Shown in pieces: positions 10,721-21,685 of a stretch of DNA of 64,000 nt (within the stretch, counting starts at the first letter, position 1; every line of letters begins with the position of its first letter). Below the pieces are notes generated by a model. It was not told the origin of the DNA. It ran no database searches and saw only the letters and a program-made list of their open reading frames with translations. The DNA comes from Stenotrophomonas humi (GTDB taxonomy: Bacteria > Pseudomonadota > Gammaproteobacteria > Xanthomonadales > Xanthomonadaceae), in the NCBI RefSeq assembly GCF_001431415.1, contig NZ_LDJI01000003.1:114904-178903 (forward strand), given 5' to 3'. The translations under genes and the position numbers were made by a program.

Positions 10721-12193
10721 TCAGGCAACCCGGTCCAGCAGCCACTGCGTCAGCAGGCCCACCGGACGACCGGTGGCCATGCCGCGCTTGCCTTCGTCGC
10801 TGGCAACGCCGGCGATGTCCAGGTGCGCCCAGCGCTGGCCTTCGGCAAAGCGCGACAGGAAGCAGCCGGCGGTGATGGCGCCGGCCCAGCGGCCGCCGAT
10901 GTTGTAGACGTCGGCGAAGCTCGAATCGAGCATGCCCTGGTATTCGTCCCACAACGGCAGGCGCCAGGCGCGGTCGAACACGTTTTCGCCAGCGGCGACC
11001 AGCTCATTGGCCAGATCGTCGTGCTTGCTCATCAGGCCGGCGGTCTGGTGGCCCAGGGCCACCATGCAGGCGCCTGTGAGGGTGGCCACGTCGATCAGCG
11101 CCGCCGGCTCGAAGCGCTGTGCGTAGGTCAGTGCGTCACACAGGATCAGGCGACCCTCGGCGTCGGTGTTGCCGACTTCGATGGTCTTGCCCGACATCGA
11201 GGTGATGACGTCCGATGGGCGGTAGGCATTGCCGTCGATGGCGTTTTCCACGGCCGGCACGACCACCACCAGGTTCAGCGGCAGCTTGGCCTTGACCGTG
11301 GCCACGAAGGTGCCGATGACGTTGGCGCCACCGCACATGTCGTACTTCATTTCCTCGATGCCGCCCTGGGTCTTCAGGTTGACGCCGCCGGTATCGAAGG
11401 TGATGCCCTTGCCGACCAGCACGTACGGCTTGGCGTCACCGCCGTTGTTCCACTTCAGTACCACCAGTTTGGGGCGGTTGGCCGAACCACGGGCCACGGC
11501 CAGCAGCGAGCCCATGCCGAGCGCTTCCATCTGCGCTTCGTCCAGGATCTCGGCTTCGGCGCCTTCATGCTCGGCGGCGAACTTCACCGACGACTCGGCC
11601 AGGTAGGCGGGAGTGCAGAAGTTCGGCGGCAGGTTGCCCAGTTCGCGGGCGTATTCCACGCCAGCGGCGATGGCATGGCCCTGCAGCAGCGCGGTTTCGT
11701 CACTGCCGCTGATCGCCAGCGTCTCCAGGCCCGGGGCGTCCGGCTTCTTCTTGCCCAGGGTGGCGGTGTAGCGATAGTTGGCGTGGTTGGCTGCGATCAC
11801 GGCCTGACGGATGTTCCAGGCCGCATCGCGGCCCTTCACTTCCAGTTCGGCCAGGGTGAACAGCGCGCTGCGGGTCGCGCCGCTCTTCAGGGCGCGGCCG
11901 GCATCGCCCGCTGCCTTGATGTACTGCGGCACGCCAAACTTGGCCGGGTCGCCGAGGCCCACCACCAGCACGCGCGGAGCGGTGACGCCGTCCAGATCGT
12001 GCAGCAGGGTGGTATTGCCGGTCTTGCCGCCGACATCGCCGCGCTCGACCAGCGCCGCGATGCGGCCACCGGAAGCGGCGTCCAGCGCCTGCGCTGCGGG
12101 GGACAGCGACTTGTCGGAGAAGGCGCCGACGATGATGCAATCCACCTCAGCAGAGGTTGGGGCGGCGTGGTTCAGGGTGAATTCCAGAGACAT
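10721..12193 (-). CDS. pepA: leucyl aminopeptidase
   Basis: Family M17 dinuclear zinc/manganese aminopeptidase, 490 residues. The metal-binding and catalytic core is in the C-terminal two thirds: [15 protein letters not shown] (Lys and Asp ligands), MKYDMCGGA, and the M17 signature [10 protein letters not shown]. The N-terminal domain (residues 1-165) is variable, as usual. In E. coli this protein also acts as a DNA-bending regulator (carAB, Xer recombination at cer); whether it does so here cannot be seen. It is the first gene of the pepA-holC-pmp3-valS unit and divergent from lptF, with 104 bases between the starts, exactly as in E. coli. Confidence 0.96.
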   Translation of the reverse strand: MSLEFTLNHAAPTSAEVDCIIVGAFSDKSLSPAAQALDAASGGRIAALVERGDVGGKTGNTTLLHDLDGVTAPRVLVVGLGDPAKFGVPQYIKAAGDAGRALKSGATRSALFTLAELEVKGRDAAWNIRQAVIAANHANYRYTATLGKKKPDAPGLETLAISGSDETALLQGHAIAAGVEYARELGNLPPNFCTPAYLAESSVKFAAEHEGAEAEILDEAQMEALGMGSLLAVARGSANRPKLVVLKWNNGGDAKPYVLVGKGITFDTGGVNLKTQGGIEEMKYDMCGGANVIGTFVATVKAKLPLNLVVVVPAVENAIDGNAYRPSDVITSMSGKTIEVGNTDAEGRLILCDALTYAQRFEPAALIDVATLTGACMVALGHQTAGLMSKHDDLANELVAAGENVFDRAWRLPLWDEYQGMLDSSFADVYNIGGRWAGAITAGCFLSRFAEGQRWAHLDIAGVASDEGKRGMATGRPVGLLTQWLLDRVA

Positions 12194-12218
12194 TGATCAG
12201 ATTCCGTTGCCAAATCCG

Positions 12219-12224
12219 TACAAT
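12219..12224 (+). promoter_or_regulatory. candidate -10 box for lptFG
   Basis: TACAAT followed by CGCGGG, 74 bases before the lptF start. No good -35 at 16-18 bases; a TTGATC lies 20 bases upstream. The same TACAAT box recurs before purL, glyA and ribE in this window. Confidence 0.35.
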
Positions 12225-12297
12225 CGCGGGCTACTTGCGTGTGGCTGCTGGGCCACTCGTGCCGCGGACGAAACCGAGAGTTTAAACCACCGACCCC

Positions 12298-13380
12298 ATG
12301 GCAAAGCTTGATCGCTACCTGCTGAGTGACTTCGTCCAGAGCTTTCTGGCCACTTTGACCGTGCTGCTGGTGGTGAGTGTGGGCGGGGTTCTGGTCGATA
12401 TCCTGGGCCGGATTGCCGATGGTCGGATCCCGGCGGGCCTGCTGCTGTCGCAGCTGGGACTGCAATTCATCGTCTACCTGCCCATCATCCTGCCACTGGC
12501 CCTGCTGCTGGGCCTGGCGCTGGCCATTGCCCGGCTGTACCGGGATTCAGAAATGGCCGTGTTGACCGCCATCGGCGTCGGCCCCAAGCGGCTGCTCAAG
12601 CCGGTGCTGCTGCTGGTGCTGCCGGTGGTGGCGTTGGTGGCGACCTGCTCGCTGTGGCTGGGACCGTGGGCTGACCGTACCGCCGAGCGCATGCTCGAGG
12701 TGGCCAGCCGTAACGTGGTGCTGGCCGGACTGGAACCGGGCAAGTTCACCACGCTGTCCGGGGGCGGGGTGGTCTATCTGTCCTCGCTCAATGAAGACGG
12801 CAGCAGGATGGGCAAGGTGTTCATGCAGCGCTACAAGGACGATCGGCTGGACGTGGTGTCGGCCAATGGCGGCACGGTGTTCGTGGAAGGCGAGCGCCAG
12901 CGCTTCCTGCGTCTGGAGGACGGTTATCGGGTGGAAGGCCCGAATGACGGTGGGCTGGACTACAGCCTGATGCGCTACGCCAGCAATGAAATGGCGCTGC
13001 CGGACCGTGATGAGGTCCGTGACGAGAACGACCCGGAAATGCTGCCGACCATGAAGTTGCTGGGCGATTCGCGCCCCGAAGCGCGGGCTGAATTGCACGC
13101 ACGTATCAGCCCCGCTTTGCTGGCCCTGGCATTTGCCCTGTTGGCGCTGCCGCTGGCGCGCAGTGCGCCGCGACAGTCACGCTATGGCCGCATCATGCTG
13201 GCCTTCCTGGCTTACATGGTGGCGGTGAACATGACCATCCTCGGCCGCCAGTGGCTGACGGAAGGCAAGCTGCCGCTGGCTGCCGGCATGTGGTGGTTGA
13301 CCCTGCCGCTGCTGGCATTCGCGCTGTGGCTGTACTTCCGTGATGGTCGCCTGTCGCGTCCGCGTGGAGCCAAGGCATGA
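12298..13380 (+). CDS. lptF: LPS export ABC transporter permease LptF
   Basis: One of the two inner-membrane permease subunits of the LptB2FG complex that extracts lipopolysaccharide from the inner membrane and drives it along the Lpt bridge. 360 residues: helices at the N-terminus (LLVVSVGGVLVDILG; LIIYL-type segment), a large periplasmic beta-jellyroll domain (about residues 130-260) and three C-terminal helices. YjgP/YjgQ family. Start ATG at 12298. Its stop overlaps the lptG start (ATGA at 13377-13380), indicating translational coupling. Confidence 0.95.
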   Translation: MAKLDRYLLSDFVQSFLATLTVLLVVSVGGVLVDILGRIADGRIPAGLLLSQLGLQFIVYLPIILPLALLLGLALAIARLYRDSEMAVLTAIGVGPKRLLKPVLLLVLPVVALVATCSLWLGPWADRTAERMLEVASRNVVLAGLEPGKFTTLSGGGVVYLSSLNEDGSRMGKVFMQRYKDDRLDVVSANGGTVFVEGERQRFLRLEDGYRVEGPNDGGLDYSLMRYASNEMALPDRDEVRDENDPEMLPTMKLLGDSRPEARAELHARISPALLALAFALLALPLARSAPRQSRYGRIMLAFLAYMVAVNMTILGRQWLTEGKLPLAAGMWWLTLPLLAFALWLYFRDGRLSRPRGAKA

Positions 13381-14483
13381 GGCTGATCCCGCGTATCCAT
13401 GACATCTACGTCGGCCGCAACGTACTGTTCACGGTGCTGGTGGTGTGGCTGGTGCTGCTGGGGCTGGACGGCATCATGGCCTTGTCCAGCGAAAGCAAGA
13501 ACATCGGTGTCGGCAGCTACACCTTTGGCCACGCCTTGGCGGCCACGGCCTATACCCTGCCGCGTCGCGCCTACACCTTGTTCCCGATGGCGGCGGTGAT
13601 CGGCGCGCTGATGGGGCTGGGCCAGTTGGCGGCGACCTCCGAATTGACCGCACTGCGCGCGGTGGGTGTGTCGCGGCGCCGGATTGCCCTGTCGGTGGCC
13701 ATCGCCTTGTCGCTGCTGACCGCGTTGATGGTGGTCAACGGTGAAACCCTGGCGCCGTGGGCGCAGAACCGCGCCGACATGCTCAAGACCAGCGCCAAGT
13801 ACAACGAAGATCTCTCGGTGGAACGCTATTCGGGCCTGTGGGCACGCGAGGGCAACACCTTCCTCAATGCGATGACCGGCGAAGAGGTGCTGGACGGCGA
13901 CAAGGGCACGCGTCTGGTGCTGCACAACGTGCGTCTGTACACGCTGGACGCGGATGGCCGCTTGGCGATGCTCACGTATGCGGCCACGGCCACGCATGAT
14001 GCCAAGGGCTGGGTGCTGGCCAAGGTGCGACGTGACGTGTTCGGCGAGCGCTCGGTCACGCAGCAGCAAGTGGAAAGTGAGTTGTGGAATTCGCAGCTGG
14101 ACGCATCGGCGCTGGCTGCGGGTTTGGCCAAGCCGCGCAATCTCAGTGCCGGTGAATTGAAAACCAGCATCGAGTACCGCAAGCGCAACGGCCTGGATGC
14201 GCGCGACTACGAAGATACCTACTGGAGCCGCTGGTTCTATCCGTTGAACGTGCTGGCGCTGTGTCTGGCCGCCGTGCCGTTCGCTTTCGGTTCACTGCGC
14301 AGCGGCGGCATGGGCAAGCGCTTGTTCCTGGGCATGCTGTTCGCGCTGGGCTTCATGCTGCTGCAGATGTTCTTCGGCCGCATGGCCGGCGCATTGAAGT
14401 TCGATTACCGCATCGCCTATGCATTGCCGCCGATCCTGATGCTGGCCATCTCCGGCTGGCTGTCGCGACGACGGGTGGGTTGA
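13377..14483 (+). CDS. lptG: LPS export ABC transporter permease LptG
   Basis: Partner permease of LptF, 368 residues with the same layout: N-terminal helices (VLVVWLVLLGLDGIMAL, then a MAAVIGALMGLGQLA segment), a periplasmic jellyroll in the middle, and C-terminal helices ending in a basic SRRRVG tail. The DARDYEDTYWSRWFYPLNVLALCLAAVPFAFG region is typical of LptG. The lptFG pair divergent from pepA is conserved in gamma-proteobacteria. Essential by homology. Confidence 0.95.
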   Translation: MRLIPRIHDIYVGRNVLFTVLVVWLVLLGLDGIMALSSESKNIGVGSYTFGHALAATAYTLPRRAYTLFPMAAVIGALMGLGQLAATSELTALRAVGVSRRRIALSVAIALSLLTALMVVNGETLAPWAQNRADMLKTSAKYNEDLSVERYSGLWAREGNTFLNAMTGEEVLDGDKGTRLVLHNVRLYTLDADGRLAMLTYAATATHDAKGWVLAKVRRDVFGERSVTQQQVESELWNSQLDASALAAGLAKPRNLSAGELKTSIEYRKRNGLDARDYEDTYWSRWFYPLNVLALCLAAVPFAFGSLRSGGMGKRLFLGMLFALGFMLLQMFFGRMAGALKFDYRIAYALPPILMLAISGWLSRRRVG

Positions 14484-14516
14484 GCAACGCCGTCATCGGT
14501 GAAGTGGCGCGGTGCG

Positions 14517-14545
14517 CCACAGCCGTTTCCGCGTTGGGGCTGTGG
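14517..14545. terminator. hairpin between convergent lptG and RDD genes
   Basis: CCACAGCC (14517-14524) pairs with GGCTGTGG (14538-14545) around a 13-base loop in the 88-base convergent gap. No U run, so termination is plausible but uncertain. Confidence 0.4.
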
Positions 14546-14571
14546 TCGTGCGTGGTTCGGCACTACAGAGA

Positions 14572-15039
14572 TCAGTTCCTGGGCAGCCGTACCAGGCGGG
14601 TGCCGCTGAGGCGGTCGTGCCAGGTCAGCCGGTCGCGGTCGAACAGCGCCCACCAGAAGCCAAGGCCCCCGCACAGCAGCGACAGCGTGCCCGCCGCGTA
14701 GCGTTTCCATAGGGCGCCACGGCGCACCGGCGCCCCCGACAACGAGCACAGGTGCAGCTGCCACGGGCGCATGCCCAGGGTCTGTCCGCCATGCCGCCAG
14801 CTGGCCGTGGCATAGATGCCGGCCACTCCCCAGCAGCACAGCCACAGCAGCCATTGCAGCAGACTGTACGGGGGAATGTTCTCCCGTGTGGCGTGCCCGG
14901 AGGCGGTGTAGCCGAGGGTGAACACCGCCGATATCAGCATCCACAAGGCCAATACCGGCCAGAGGTCGTAGAACAGCGCCGCAAACCGCCGCAGCAGCAG
15001 GGCGGAAGGGCGCACGGCGTCGGTAGCGGTTGTGCTCAT
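14572..15039 (-). CDS. RDD family membrane protein
   Basis: A 155-residue inner-membrane protein with the RDD-family pattern: LRRFAALFYDLWPVLALW near the N-terminus (R-x-x-A-x-x-x-D replaces R-D-D), a second and third hydrophobic segment, then GQTLGMRPWQLHL (the G-Q-T-x-G-M/K motif) and a C-terminal LFDRDRLTWHDRLSGTRLV. I chose the ATG at 15039. RDD proteins have no single known function; some act as Na+/H+ antiporters. It lies divergent from xerD with 71 bases between starts. Confidence 0.85.
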   Translation of the reverse strand: MSTTATDAVRPSALLLRRFAALFYDLWPVLALWMLISAVFTLGYTASGHATRENIPPYSLLQWLLWLCCWGVAGIYATASWRHGGQTLGMRPWQLHLCSLSGAPVRRGALWKRYAAGTLSLLCGGLGFWWALFDRDRLTWHDRLSGTRLVRLPRN

Positions 15040-15110
15040 GGGCTGAGCATACGGTCTGAGGCCCTGCCAGTGCATGGGCAGCGGGGAGCGCAGGCCCTAT
15101 CCTTGCGAGG

Positions 15111-16088
15111 ATGTCCGTAGCCCGTACTCCTGCCGAACGCCGCCAACTGGTGCAGCAACTGCCGCCATTGCGTGACGCCGATGCACGTCCGATCCAGCGC
15201 TTTCTGGATGCGATCTGGGCCGAGCAGGGCCTGGCACGGGCGTCGCTGGACAGCTATCGGCGTGATCTGGAAGGACTGGCGCGGTGGCGTGACGGTGCCA
15301 ATGGCGGCTTGCCGGCGATCGACCGTGCCGGTCTGTTCGATTACCTGGCCTGGCGCACCCGCAATGGCTGGACCGCGCGCAGCAATGCCCGGCTGCTGTC
15401 GGCGTTGCGCGCTTTCTTCGGCCACGCGCTCAAGCGTGGCGACCGCGCCGATGATCCGTCTGCGCTGCTGGAACCTCCCAAGCTGCCACGCTCGCTACCC
15501 AAGGCCCTGGCGGAAAGCCAGATCGAGGCATTGCTGGATACGCCGGATATCGATACCGCGCCGGGCCTGCGTGACCGTGCGATGTTGGAATTGATGTACG
15601 CCGCTGGTCTGCGCGTGAGCGAGCTGGTCAATCTGCCGGCCAATGCGGTCAACCTGCGCCAGGGCGTGCTGCGGGTGACCGGCAAGGGCAGCAAGGAGCG
15701 GCTGGTACCGCTGGGCGAGGAGTCCCAGCATTGGCTGGAGCGCTACCTGGCTGAAGCGCGCCCACTCCTGGGCGGCGGCAAGTCGGCAATCGCCACTGCC
15801 GATGGACAAGTGCCCCTGTTCGTGGGGGCGGACCGCAAACCATTGAGCCGTCAACAGTTCTGGGGGCTGGTCAAGGCATGTGCCGCGGTGGCGGGCATCG
15901 ACCCGGGCAAGATCAGTCCCCATGGCCTGCGCCATAGTTTTGCCACGCATCTGCTCAATCATGGGGCGGACCTGCGCGCCCTGCAGATGCTGCTGGGGCA
16001 CAGTTCCCTGTCGACCACCCAGATCTATACCCTGGTCGCGCGCGAACACCTGCAGAAGCTGCATCACAGGCATCATCCACGCGGCTGA
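15111..16088 (+). CDS. xerD: tyrosine recombinase XerD
   Basis: Site-specific recombinase that, with XerC, resolves chromosome dimers at dif under FtsK control. 325 residues, with an N-terminal SAM-like core-binding domain (about residues 25-110) and a catalytic domain with all active-site residues: R168 (GLRVSEL), K192 (GKGSK), H271-x-x-R274 ([10 protein letters not shown]), H297 ([12 protein letters not shown]) and Tyr306. The start ATG at 15111 yields an N-terminus about 20-25 residues longer than E. coli XerD. Its neighbour dsbC is also downstream of xerD in E. coli. Confidence 0.95.
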   Translation: MSVARTPAERRQLVQQLPPLRDADARPIQRFLDAIWAEQGLARASLDSYRRDLEGLARWRDGANGGLPAIDRAGLFDYLAWRTRNGWTARSNARLLSALRAFFGHALKRGDRADDPSALLEPPKLPRSLPKALAESQIEALLDTPDIDTAPGLRDRAMLELMYAAGLRVSELVNLPANAVNLRQGVLRVTGKGSKERLVPLGEESQHWLERYLAEARPLLGGGKSAIATADGQVPLFVGADRKPLSRQQFWGLVKACAAVAGIDPGKISPHGLRHSFATHLLNHGADLRALQMLLGHSSLSTTQIYTLVAREHLQKLHHRHHPRG

Positions 16089-16162
16089 ACGATTACCCGG
16101 GCGAAGGCCGGCAGGGTGGGGGTGTGCGAGAATCCGCCGGTTCCTCCTTTCCTGGGTTGCCG

Positions 16163-16951
16163 ATGTTCCGAATTGCCATTGCCGCGCTGTTGGGTGCGGT
16201 CAGCCTTACCGCCTGTGCACAACAGAGCGCGCCCGTTGCGGCCGCCACCGCCACTGCCGCCGCCGCCTCGCCTGCCGACGCTGCAGTCGAAAAGCGCGTA
16301 CGCGACGCGCTCAAGGAGTTGGACCCCAATTTCAAGCCCGAGTACATCGGTGCGGCGCCGTTTGCAGGCTTCCGTGAAGTGATCGTGTCCGGGCAGGTGC
16401 TGTACGTCACCGACGACGGCCGGTTCCTGATGCAGTCGCAGCCGTATGACATCGAGAAGCGTGCGATGGCCACCAGCACCGGCCTGCTGCAGTACCGTCG
16501 TGGACTGCTGGCCACCCTGCCGCACGCTGACCGCATCGTGTTTGCGCCGCCGAATGCCAAGTACACCATCAGTGTGTTCACCGACATCGAATGCGGCTAC
16601 TGCCGCAAGCTGCATCAGGACATCGCTGAGTTGAACCGCAACGGCATTGCGGTCGAGTATCTGGCGTTCCCGCGCATGGGCCTGGGCAGCAAGGATTACA
16701 CCGACATGATCTCGGTCTGGTGTGCGGACGACCGCAAGGCCGCGTTGACCGCTGCCAAGGGCGGCGCCGCAGTGCCGTCCAGGACCTGCACCAACCCGGT
16801 CGCGATGCAATACAACCTCGGCCAGCAGCTGGGCATCAACGGGACGCCAGCGATCTTCGCTGCAGATGGCAGCCAGCTCGGCGGTTATCTGCCCCCGGCA
16901 CAGCTCAAGGCCGCGCTGGAGCGCATTGAGGGCGCGGCCGGCAGCCGCTGA
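16163..16951 (+). CDS. dsbC: DsbC-like thiol:disulfide interchange protein, predicted lipoprotein
   Basis: Periplasmic disulfide isomerase of the DsbC/DsbG type. 262 residues: signal sequence, an N-terminal dimerisation domain (about residues 45-110) and a thioredoxin-fold domain with the active site CGYC (FTDIECGYCRKLH), a second cysteine pair further on (WCADD and RTC) and the cis-proline motif NGTPAIF. The signal ends in SLTAC, a lipobox, which suggests membrane anchoring instead of a free periplasmic protein. ATG 16163 is chosen because the signal peptide begins there. It follows xerD by 74 bases, the E. coli arrangement. DsbC would help the disulfide-rich exported proteins of this window. 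Confidence 0.88.
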   Translation: MFRIAIAALLGAVSLTACAQQSAPVAAATATAAAASPADAAVEKRVRDALKELDPNFKPEYIGAAPFAGFREVIVSGQVLYVTDDGRFLMQSQPYDIEKRAMATSTGLLQYRRGLLATLPHADRIVFAPPNAKYTISVFTDIECGYCRKLHQDIAELNRNGIAVEYLAFPRMGLGSKDYTDMISVWCADDRKAALTAAKGGAAVPSRTCTNPVAMQYNLGQQLGINGTPAIFAADGSQLGGYLPPAQLKAALERIEGAAGSR

Positions 16952-16980
16952 GCAGGCCTCTACAACGTGGTTGAAACACG

Positions 16981-17012
16981 ACGCGCCCTTCCTGGCAACA
17001 GGCGGGGCGCGT
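16981..17012 (+). terminator. hairpin after dsbC
   Basis: ACGCGCCC (16981-16988) pairs with GGGCGCGT (17005-17012), 29 bases after the dsbC stop. There is only a short TT afterwards, so this is a weak candidate. Confidence 0.4.
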
Positions 17013-17491
17013 TGCTGTGAAGGGGGCAGGGTGTGCGCTCCGTGGCGCCGTGGCCATGCATGGCTGGGGCGTTGCCCGCGCAGACTGCCGCCTGGCATGG
17101 CCCGGCGTTGCACATGGGCCGGCGTTCGGCGGGACACCAATCACGCCCTGCCTTCTGCCCAGCGCGCCCGGCGTGGCAGGCGGAGATGCGTGGGCGATAC
17201 GGGGTTTGCGAAATGGCCGGTCATGGCCGAGCTTCTACCTGTTTGGCGTGCGAAGCGCCTGCCTTCGGCTGGCCGGTGACATGCGCGGTCCCGGCAGGCA
17301 GGGCCTCCTGGGCAGGTGGCAGGTCGCAGGCAGGTGCGCACGCCAGGACAGCGCCATCGGCGGCGCTGAAGATAGCCACGGCAGAATGTAATGCCGTATT
17401 TCATGTGGTCTGCGGGCGAAGCCTGCCGTGGCTGGCTTGCGCGGGCCAAACCGGTGTTGGCAGGAAACGGGGCCCGGGCGACGGACTCCGG

Positions 17492-17497
17492 TACAAT
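17492..17497 (+). promoter_or_regulatory. candidate -10 box for purL
   Basis: TACAAT in the context CCGGTACAATTCGGGG, 33 bases before the purL start. No convincing -35 box at the standard distance. Confidence 0.4.
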
Positions 17498-17530
17498 TCG
17501 GGGCCCGATTCCCACCATGGTCTCCCGGAC

Positions 17531-20500
17531 ATGATCGTCCTCGAGGGCGCAGCTGCCCTTTCGCCGTTCCGTCGCGAACGTCTTGAATCCCGCCTGCAGT
17601 CCATCGCCGCCGATCTGCGTATCACCGGTGCCTGGCACGTCTATTTCACCCAAGCTGCCGATGCCCGCGCGGTCGACCTGACCACGCTGGGCCGCATCGT
17701 GCAGGGCCAGCCACAGGCCGCCGAACGCGCTGATGGCGCGGTGTCACGCTACGTGGTGCCACGCCTGGGCACGCTGTCGCCCTGGTCGAGCAAGGCCACG
17801 GAGCTGATGCGCGGTGCCGGCCTGCCGATCCAACGCGTCGAGCGCGGTACCCGCATCGATCTGAGCGGCTGGCCGTCCGATCCGGCGCAGCAGGCCGCGG
17901 TGGCCAAGCTGCTGCACGATCCGATGACCCAGTCGCTGCTTGGCGATATCGACCAGGCGCAGGCGTTGTTCAGCAGCCTGGCGCGTGGCCAGCTGGAGCG
18001 CATTGCGCTGGCTGATCTGGAAAGCGCCGACAAGCGCCTGGGCCTGGCCCTGGCCGATGACGAAATCGACTACCTGCGCCAGCGTTACAGCGAGCTGGGG
18101 CGCGATCCGTCCGACGTTGAGCTGATGATGTTCGCGCAGGCCAATTCCGAGCACTGCCGGCACAAGATCTTCAACGCCAGCTGGACGATTGATGGACGCG
18201 AGCAGGACCGCTCGCTGTTCAAGATGATCAAGAACACCCACCAGCAGACACCGCAGCACACGCTCAGCGCGTACAGCGACAACGCTGCGGTGATCGAAGG
18301 TGAACCGGCTGCGCGTTACCGCCCTGATCCGGCCACCGGCAAGTACCGCAGCGAAGCGGTGGTGCCCAGCGCCTTCCAGATCAAGGTGGAAACCCACAAC
18401 CATCCGACCGCGATCGCCCCGTTCCCGGGTGCATCGACCGGCGCCGGTGGCGAAATCCGTGACGAAGGCGCGACTGGCCGTGGTGGCAAGCCCAAGGCCG
18501 GCCTGACCGGTTTCTCGGTCTCGCACCTGCGCATCCCGACCCTGCCGCAGCCGTGGGAAGCGCCGCGCGCGCTGAACCCGCGCATGGCACCGGCGCTGGA
18601 CATCATGCTCGACGGCCCGCTCGGCGGCGCCGCGTTCAACAACGAATTCGGCCGTCCGAACCTGCTGGGCTATTTCCGCAGCTTCGAGCTGCCCGAAGAC
18701 GGCATTACCCGCGCCTACGACAAGCCGATCATGCTGGCAGGTGGCCTGGGCGCGATCGACCGCGTGCAGGTGGACAAGCTGCTGCTGCAGGAAGGTGACG
18801 TGGTCATCGTGCTGGGCGGCCCGGCGATGCTGATCGGCCTGGGCGGTGGTGCCGCTTCGTCGGTGGCTTCGGGCGAAAGCGCAGAAGACCTCGATTTTGC
18901 CAGCGTGCAGCGCGACAACCCGGAAATGGAACGCCGCTGCCAGGAAGTGATCGACCGTTGCGTGGCCATGGGTACCGACAACCCGATCAAGTTCTTCCAT
19001 GACGTTGGCGCCGGTGGCCTGTCCAATGCCATCCCGGAACTGCTGCACGACTCCGGCGTGGGTGGCGTGATCGATATGGGCAAGGTGCCCACCGACGATC
19101 CGTCGCTGTCGCCGCTGGAACTGTGGTGCAACGAGTCGCAGGAACGCTACGTGCTGGGCATCCCGGCCGAGCGCCTGGCCGAGTTCACTGAAATCTGCGC
19201 CCGCGAGCGTTGCCCGTTTGCCGCTGTCGGTATCGCCACCGCCGAGGAGCGTCTGGTGGTTGCCTATGGCGCCACACCGGGCAACATTCCGGCCGATGCA
19301 CCGATCGACCTGCCGATGGACGTGCTGTTCGGCAAGGCGCCGAAGATGCATCGCGACACCGTGCATCCTGCTGCACCGCGTTGGCCGCAGCTGAAGACGG
19401 ACGCCATCGACCTGCACGCAGCGGGCCTGCGCGTGCTGGCGCATCCGACTGTCGCGTCGAAGAGTTTCCTGGTCACCATCGGTGACCGCAGTGTGGGTGG
19501 TTTGACTGCACGCGAGCAGATGATCGGTCCGTGGCAGCTGCCGATGTCCGACGTGGCCATCACCCTTGCCGGGTTCGATACCTACGCCGGTGAGGCGATG
19601 TCGCTGGGCGAACGCACGCCGCTGGCGCTGCTGGACGCTGCGGCTTCGGCACGCATGGCGGTGGGCGAAGCCATCACCAACCTGTGCGCCGCGCCGGTGC
19701 TGTCGCTGGACACGGTGAAGCTGTCGGCCAACTGGATGGCCGCCTGCGGCCACAACGGTGAAGACGCGCTGCTGTATGACGCGGTCAAGGCGGTGGGCAT
19801 GGAATTGTGTCCGCAGCTGGATATCAGCATTCCGGTGGGCAAGGACTCGCTGTCGATGCAGGCGCAATGGCACGCTGATGGCAAGGCCGAGAAGTCGGTG
19901 TCGCCGGTGTCGCTGGTGATCACCGCGTTCGCGCCGGTTGCCGATGCACGCCAGCAGCTCACGCCATTGCTCGACCGTGATACCGAGAGCGAGTTGTGGT
20001 TGATTGGCCTGGGCGCGGGCAAACAGCGTCTGGGTGGTTCGATCCTGGCGCAGACCCAAGCCGATCACAGCGCGTTGCCAGCCTTTGCCGGTGAAGTGCC
20101 GGACCTGGATGACCCACAGCTGCTGCGTGGCTTCTTCGAGCTGATCCGCGATGCGCGTGAAGCCGGCCTGTTGCTGGCTTACCACGATCGCAGCGATGGC
20201 GGCGCATTTGCCGCGTTGTGCGAAATGTCATTCGCCTCGCGCCAGGGCCTGGATATCGTGCTCGATGCCTGGGGCGATGATCCGTTCCGCAGCCTGTTCA
20301 ACGAAGAACTCGGCGCCGTGGTGCAGATCGCCAAGGAAGATCGTGCTGCGTTCGCCGACCTGGTCGAGCGTCATGCACTGACCGAATGTGCACAGCGCAT
20401 CGCTCGCCCGACCACCGCACCGATGGTGCGCGTGCAGCTGGGTGGCGAGAGCCTGGCCGAGTGGCGGTGGGAAGAGCTGTTCGACGCCTGGTGGTCGGTG

Positions 20501-21412
20501 ACGCATGCCATGCAGAAGCTGCGTGACAACCCGGAAGCGGCTGACCAGGAGCGCGCCATCGCACGTAGCTTCAACGCCCCGGGCCTGAAGCCGAAGCTGA
20601 CGTTTGATCCTGCTGAGGATGTTGCCGCACCGTTCATCGCCACCGGCGCGCGTCCGAAGGTGGCGATCCTGCGCGAGCAGGGCGTCAATGGTCAGATCGA
20701 GATGGCCAACATCTTCGAACGCGTCGGCTTCGATGCATACGACGTGCACATGAGCGACCTCATCGAGGGCCGCGTGCAGCTGTCGGACTTCCGCGGCATC
20801 GCTGCCTGTGGCGGTTTCAGCTACGGCGACGTGCTCGGTGCTGGTCGTGGCTGGGCGACTTCGATCCTGGAACGCCCGGCGCTGCGTGAAGCATTTGCTG
20901 CGTTCTTCGCGCGGCCTGACACCTTCGCACTGGGCGTGTGCAACGGCTGCCAGATGATGAGCCAGCTCAAGGACATCATCCCCGGTGCCGGGCACTGGCC
21001 GAAATTCCTGCGCAATCGCAGCGAACAGTTCGAGGCCCGCACGGCATTGCTGGAAGTGATGGAGTCGCCGTCGATCCTGCTGCGTGGCATGGCCGGCTCG
21101 CGCCTGCCTGTGGCGGTGGCACATGGCGAAGGCCGTGCCGAGTTCGATGGTGCCGTGGACCAGGCGGCAGCCAGCATCGCACTGCGCTACATCGATGGTG
21201 ATGGCCGCGTGGCCGAACAGTACCCGCTGAATCCGAACGGTTCGCCGGATGGCATCACCGGGCTGACCACCACCGATGGCCGCGTCACCATCCTGATGCC
21301 GCATCCGGAACGCACGCCACGCACGGCCAACCTGAGCTGGGCGCCGAAGAGCTGGGGCGAGGATTCGCCGTGGCTGCGGATGTTCCGCAACGCGCGCGTC
21401 TGGTGCGGTTGA
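17531..21412 (+). CDS. purL: phosphoribosylformylglycinamidine synthase
   Basis: ATP- and glutamine-dependent enzyme of purine synthesis (FGAR to FGAM). 1293 residues, the length of the large single-chain gamma-proteobacterial enzyme. Order: N-terminal FGAR-AT domain, linker, two AIRS-type synthetase halves ([15 protein letters not shown] near residue 200; [17 protein letters not shown] near 285) and a C-terminal class I glutaminase with nucleophile motif GVCNGCQMM around residue 1137, followed by HGEGRAEF and PHPERTPR. I chose the ATG at 17531 ([18 protein letters not shown]), which matches the family N-terminus. Strong terminator 49 bases after the stop. A degenerate copy of its last codons occurs at 21686-21721. 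Confidence 0.97.
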   Translation: MIVLEGAAALSPFRRERLESRLQSIAADLRITGAWHVYFTQAADARAVDLTTLGRIVQGQPQAAERADGAVSRYVVPRLGTLSPWSSKATELMRGAGLPIQRVERGTRIDLSGWPSDPAQQAAVAKLLHDPMTQSLLGDIDQAQALFSSLARGQLERIALADLESADKRLGLALADDEIDYLRQRYSELGRDPSDVELMMFAQANSEHCRHKIFNASWTIDGREQDRSLFKMIKNTHQQTPQHTLSAYSDNAAVIEGEPAARYRPDPATGKYRSEAVVPSAFQIKVETHNHPTAIAPFPGASTGAGGEIRDEGATGRGGKPKAGLTGFSVSHLRIPTLPQPWEAPRALNPRMAPALDIMLDGPLGGAAFNNEFGRPNLLGYFRSFELPEDGITRAYDKPIMLAGGLGAIDRVQVDKLLLQEGDVVIVLGGPAMLIGLGGGAASSVASGESAEDLDFASVQRDNPEMERRCQEVIDRCVAMGTDNPIKFFHDVGAGGLSNAIPELLHDSGVGGVIDMGKVPTDDPSLSPLELWCNESQERYVLGIPAERLAEFTEICARERCPFAAVGIATAEERLVVAYGATPGNIPADAPIDLPMDVLFGKAPKMHRDTVHPAAPRWPQLKTDAIDLHAAGLRVLAHPTVASKSFLVTIGDRSVGGLTAREQMIGPWQLPMSDVAITLAGFDTYAGEAMSLGERTPLALLDAAASARMAVGEAITNLCAAPVLSLDTVKLSANWMAACGHNGEDALLYDAVKAVGMELCPQLDISIPVGKDSLSMQAQWHADGKAEKSVSPVSLVITAFAPVADARQQLTPLLDRDTESELWLIGLGAGKQRLGGSILAQTQADHSALPAFAGEVPDLDDPQLLRGFFELIRDAREAGLLLAYHDRSDGGAFAALCEMSFASRQGLDIVLDAWGDDPFRSLFNEELGAVVQIAKEDRAAFADLVERHALTECAQRIARPTTAPMVRVQLGGESLAEWRWEELFDAWWSVTHAMQKLRDNPEAADQERAIARSFNAPGLKPKLTFDPAEDVAAPFIATGARPKVAILREQGVNGQIEMANIFERVGFDAYDVHMSDLIEGRVQLSDFRGIAACGGFSYGDVLGAGRGWATSILERPALREAFAAFFARPDTFALGVCNGCQMMSQLKDIIPGAGHWPKFLRNRSEQFEARTALLEVMESPSILLRGMAGSRLPVAVAHGEGRAEFDGAVDQAAASIALRYIDGDGRVAEQYPLNPNGSPDGITGLTTTDGRVTILMPHPERTPRTANLSWAPKSWGEDSPWLRMFRNARVWCG

Positions 21413-21461
21413 AGCGGTACCCAGCAGTAACGTTTCATTTGACGTTCAAAGCTTGAAAACG

Positions 21462-21493
21462 CCCGCAGGCCGCCAACGCCTGCGGGTTTTTTT
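21462..21493 (+). terminator. purL terminator
   Basis: CCCGCAGGC / GCCTGCGGG stem (21462-21470 and 21478-21486) with a 7-base loop followed by seven T residues: a textbook intrinsic terminator. Confidence 0.95.
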
Positions 21494-21685
21494 ATGCTTC
21501 TCCGCTACCGATACGGCGTCGGTACGGTGTATCCGCAAACCATGCGCCTTGCTGTCGGCGATGCGTGGCTTTGGGTATGCCAAATGACTGGTACGACGCG
21601 CGTCGGACGCAAAGCCCAACGCGGATTGCCGCGCACCGGGCCGCCGGTCGAAGCAACGGATTCCTGCCGGGAGTGGAGTCCCTTG

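Larger units (their letters stand above)
16952..17530 (+). other. 579-base gene-free leader region between dsbC and purL
   Basis: No convincing gene. The purL frame stays open back to 17033, but the residues before the ATG at 17531 are rich in Cys, Trp, Arg and Ala and do not look coding. A hairpin at 16981-17012 lies just after dsbC and a TACAAT box lies at 17492-17497. Confidence 0.6.

Noticed and set aside
17033..17530. N-terminal extension of PurL by 166 residues
   Set aside because: The added residues are Cys/Trp/Arg-rich and unlike the family; ATG 17531 gives the normal N-terminus and length.
17744..20185. 813-codon minus-strand frame inside purL
   Set aside because: Antisense shadow of purL; His/Arg-rich composition without any recognisable domain.
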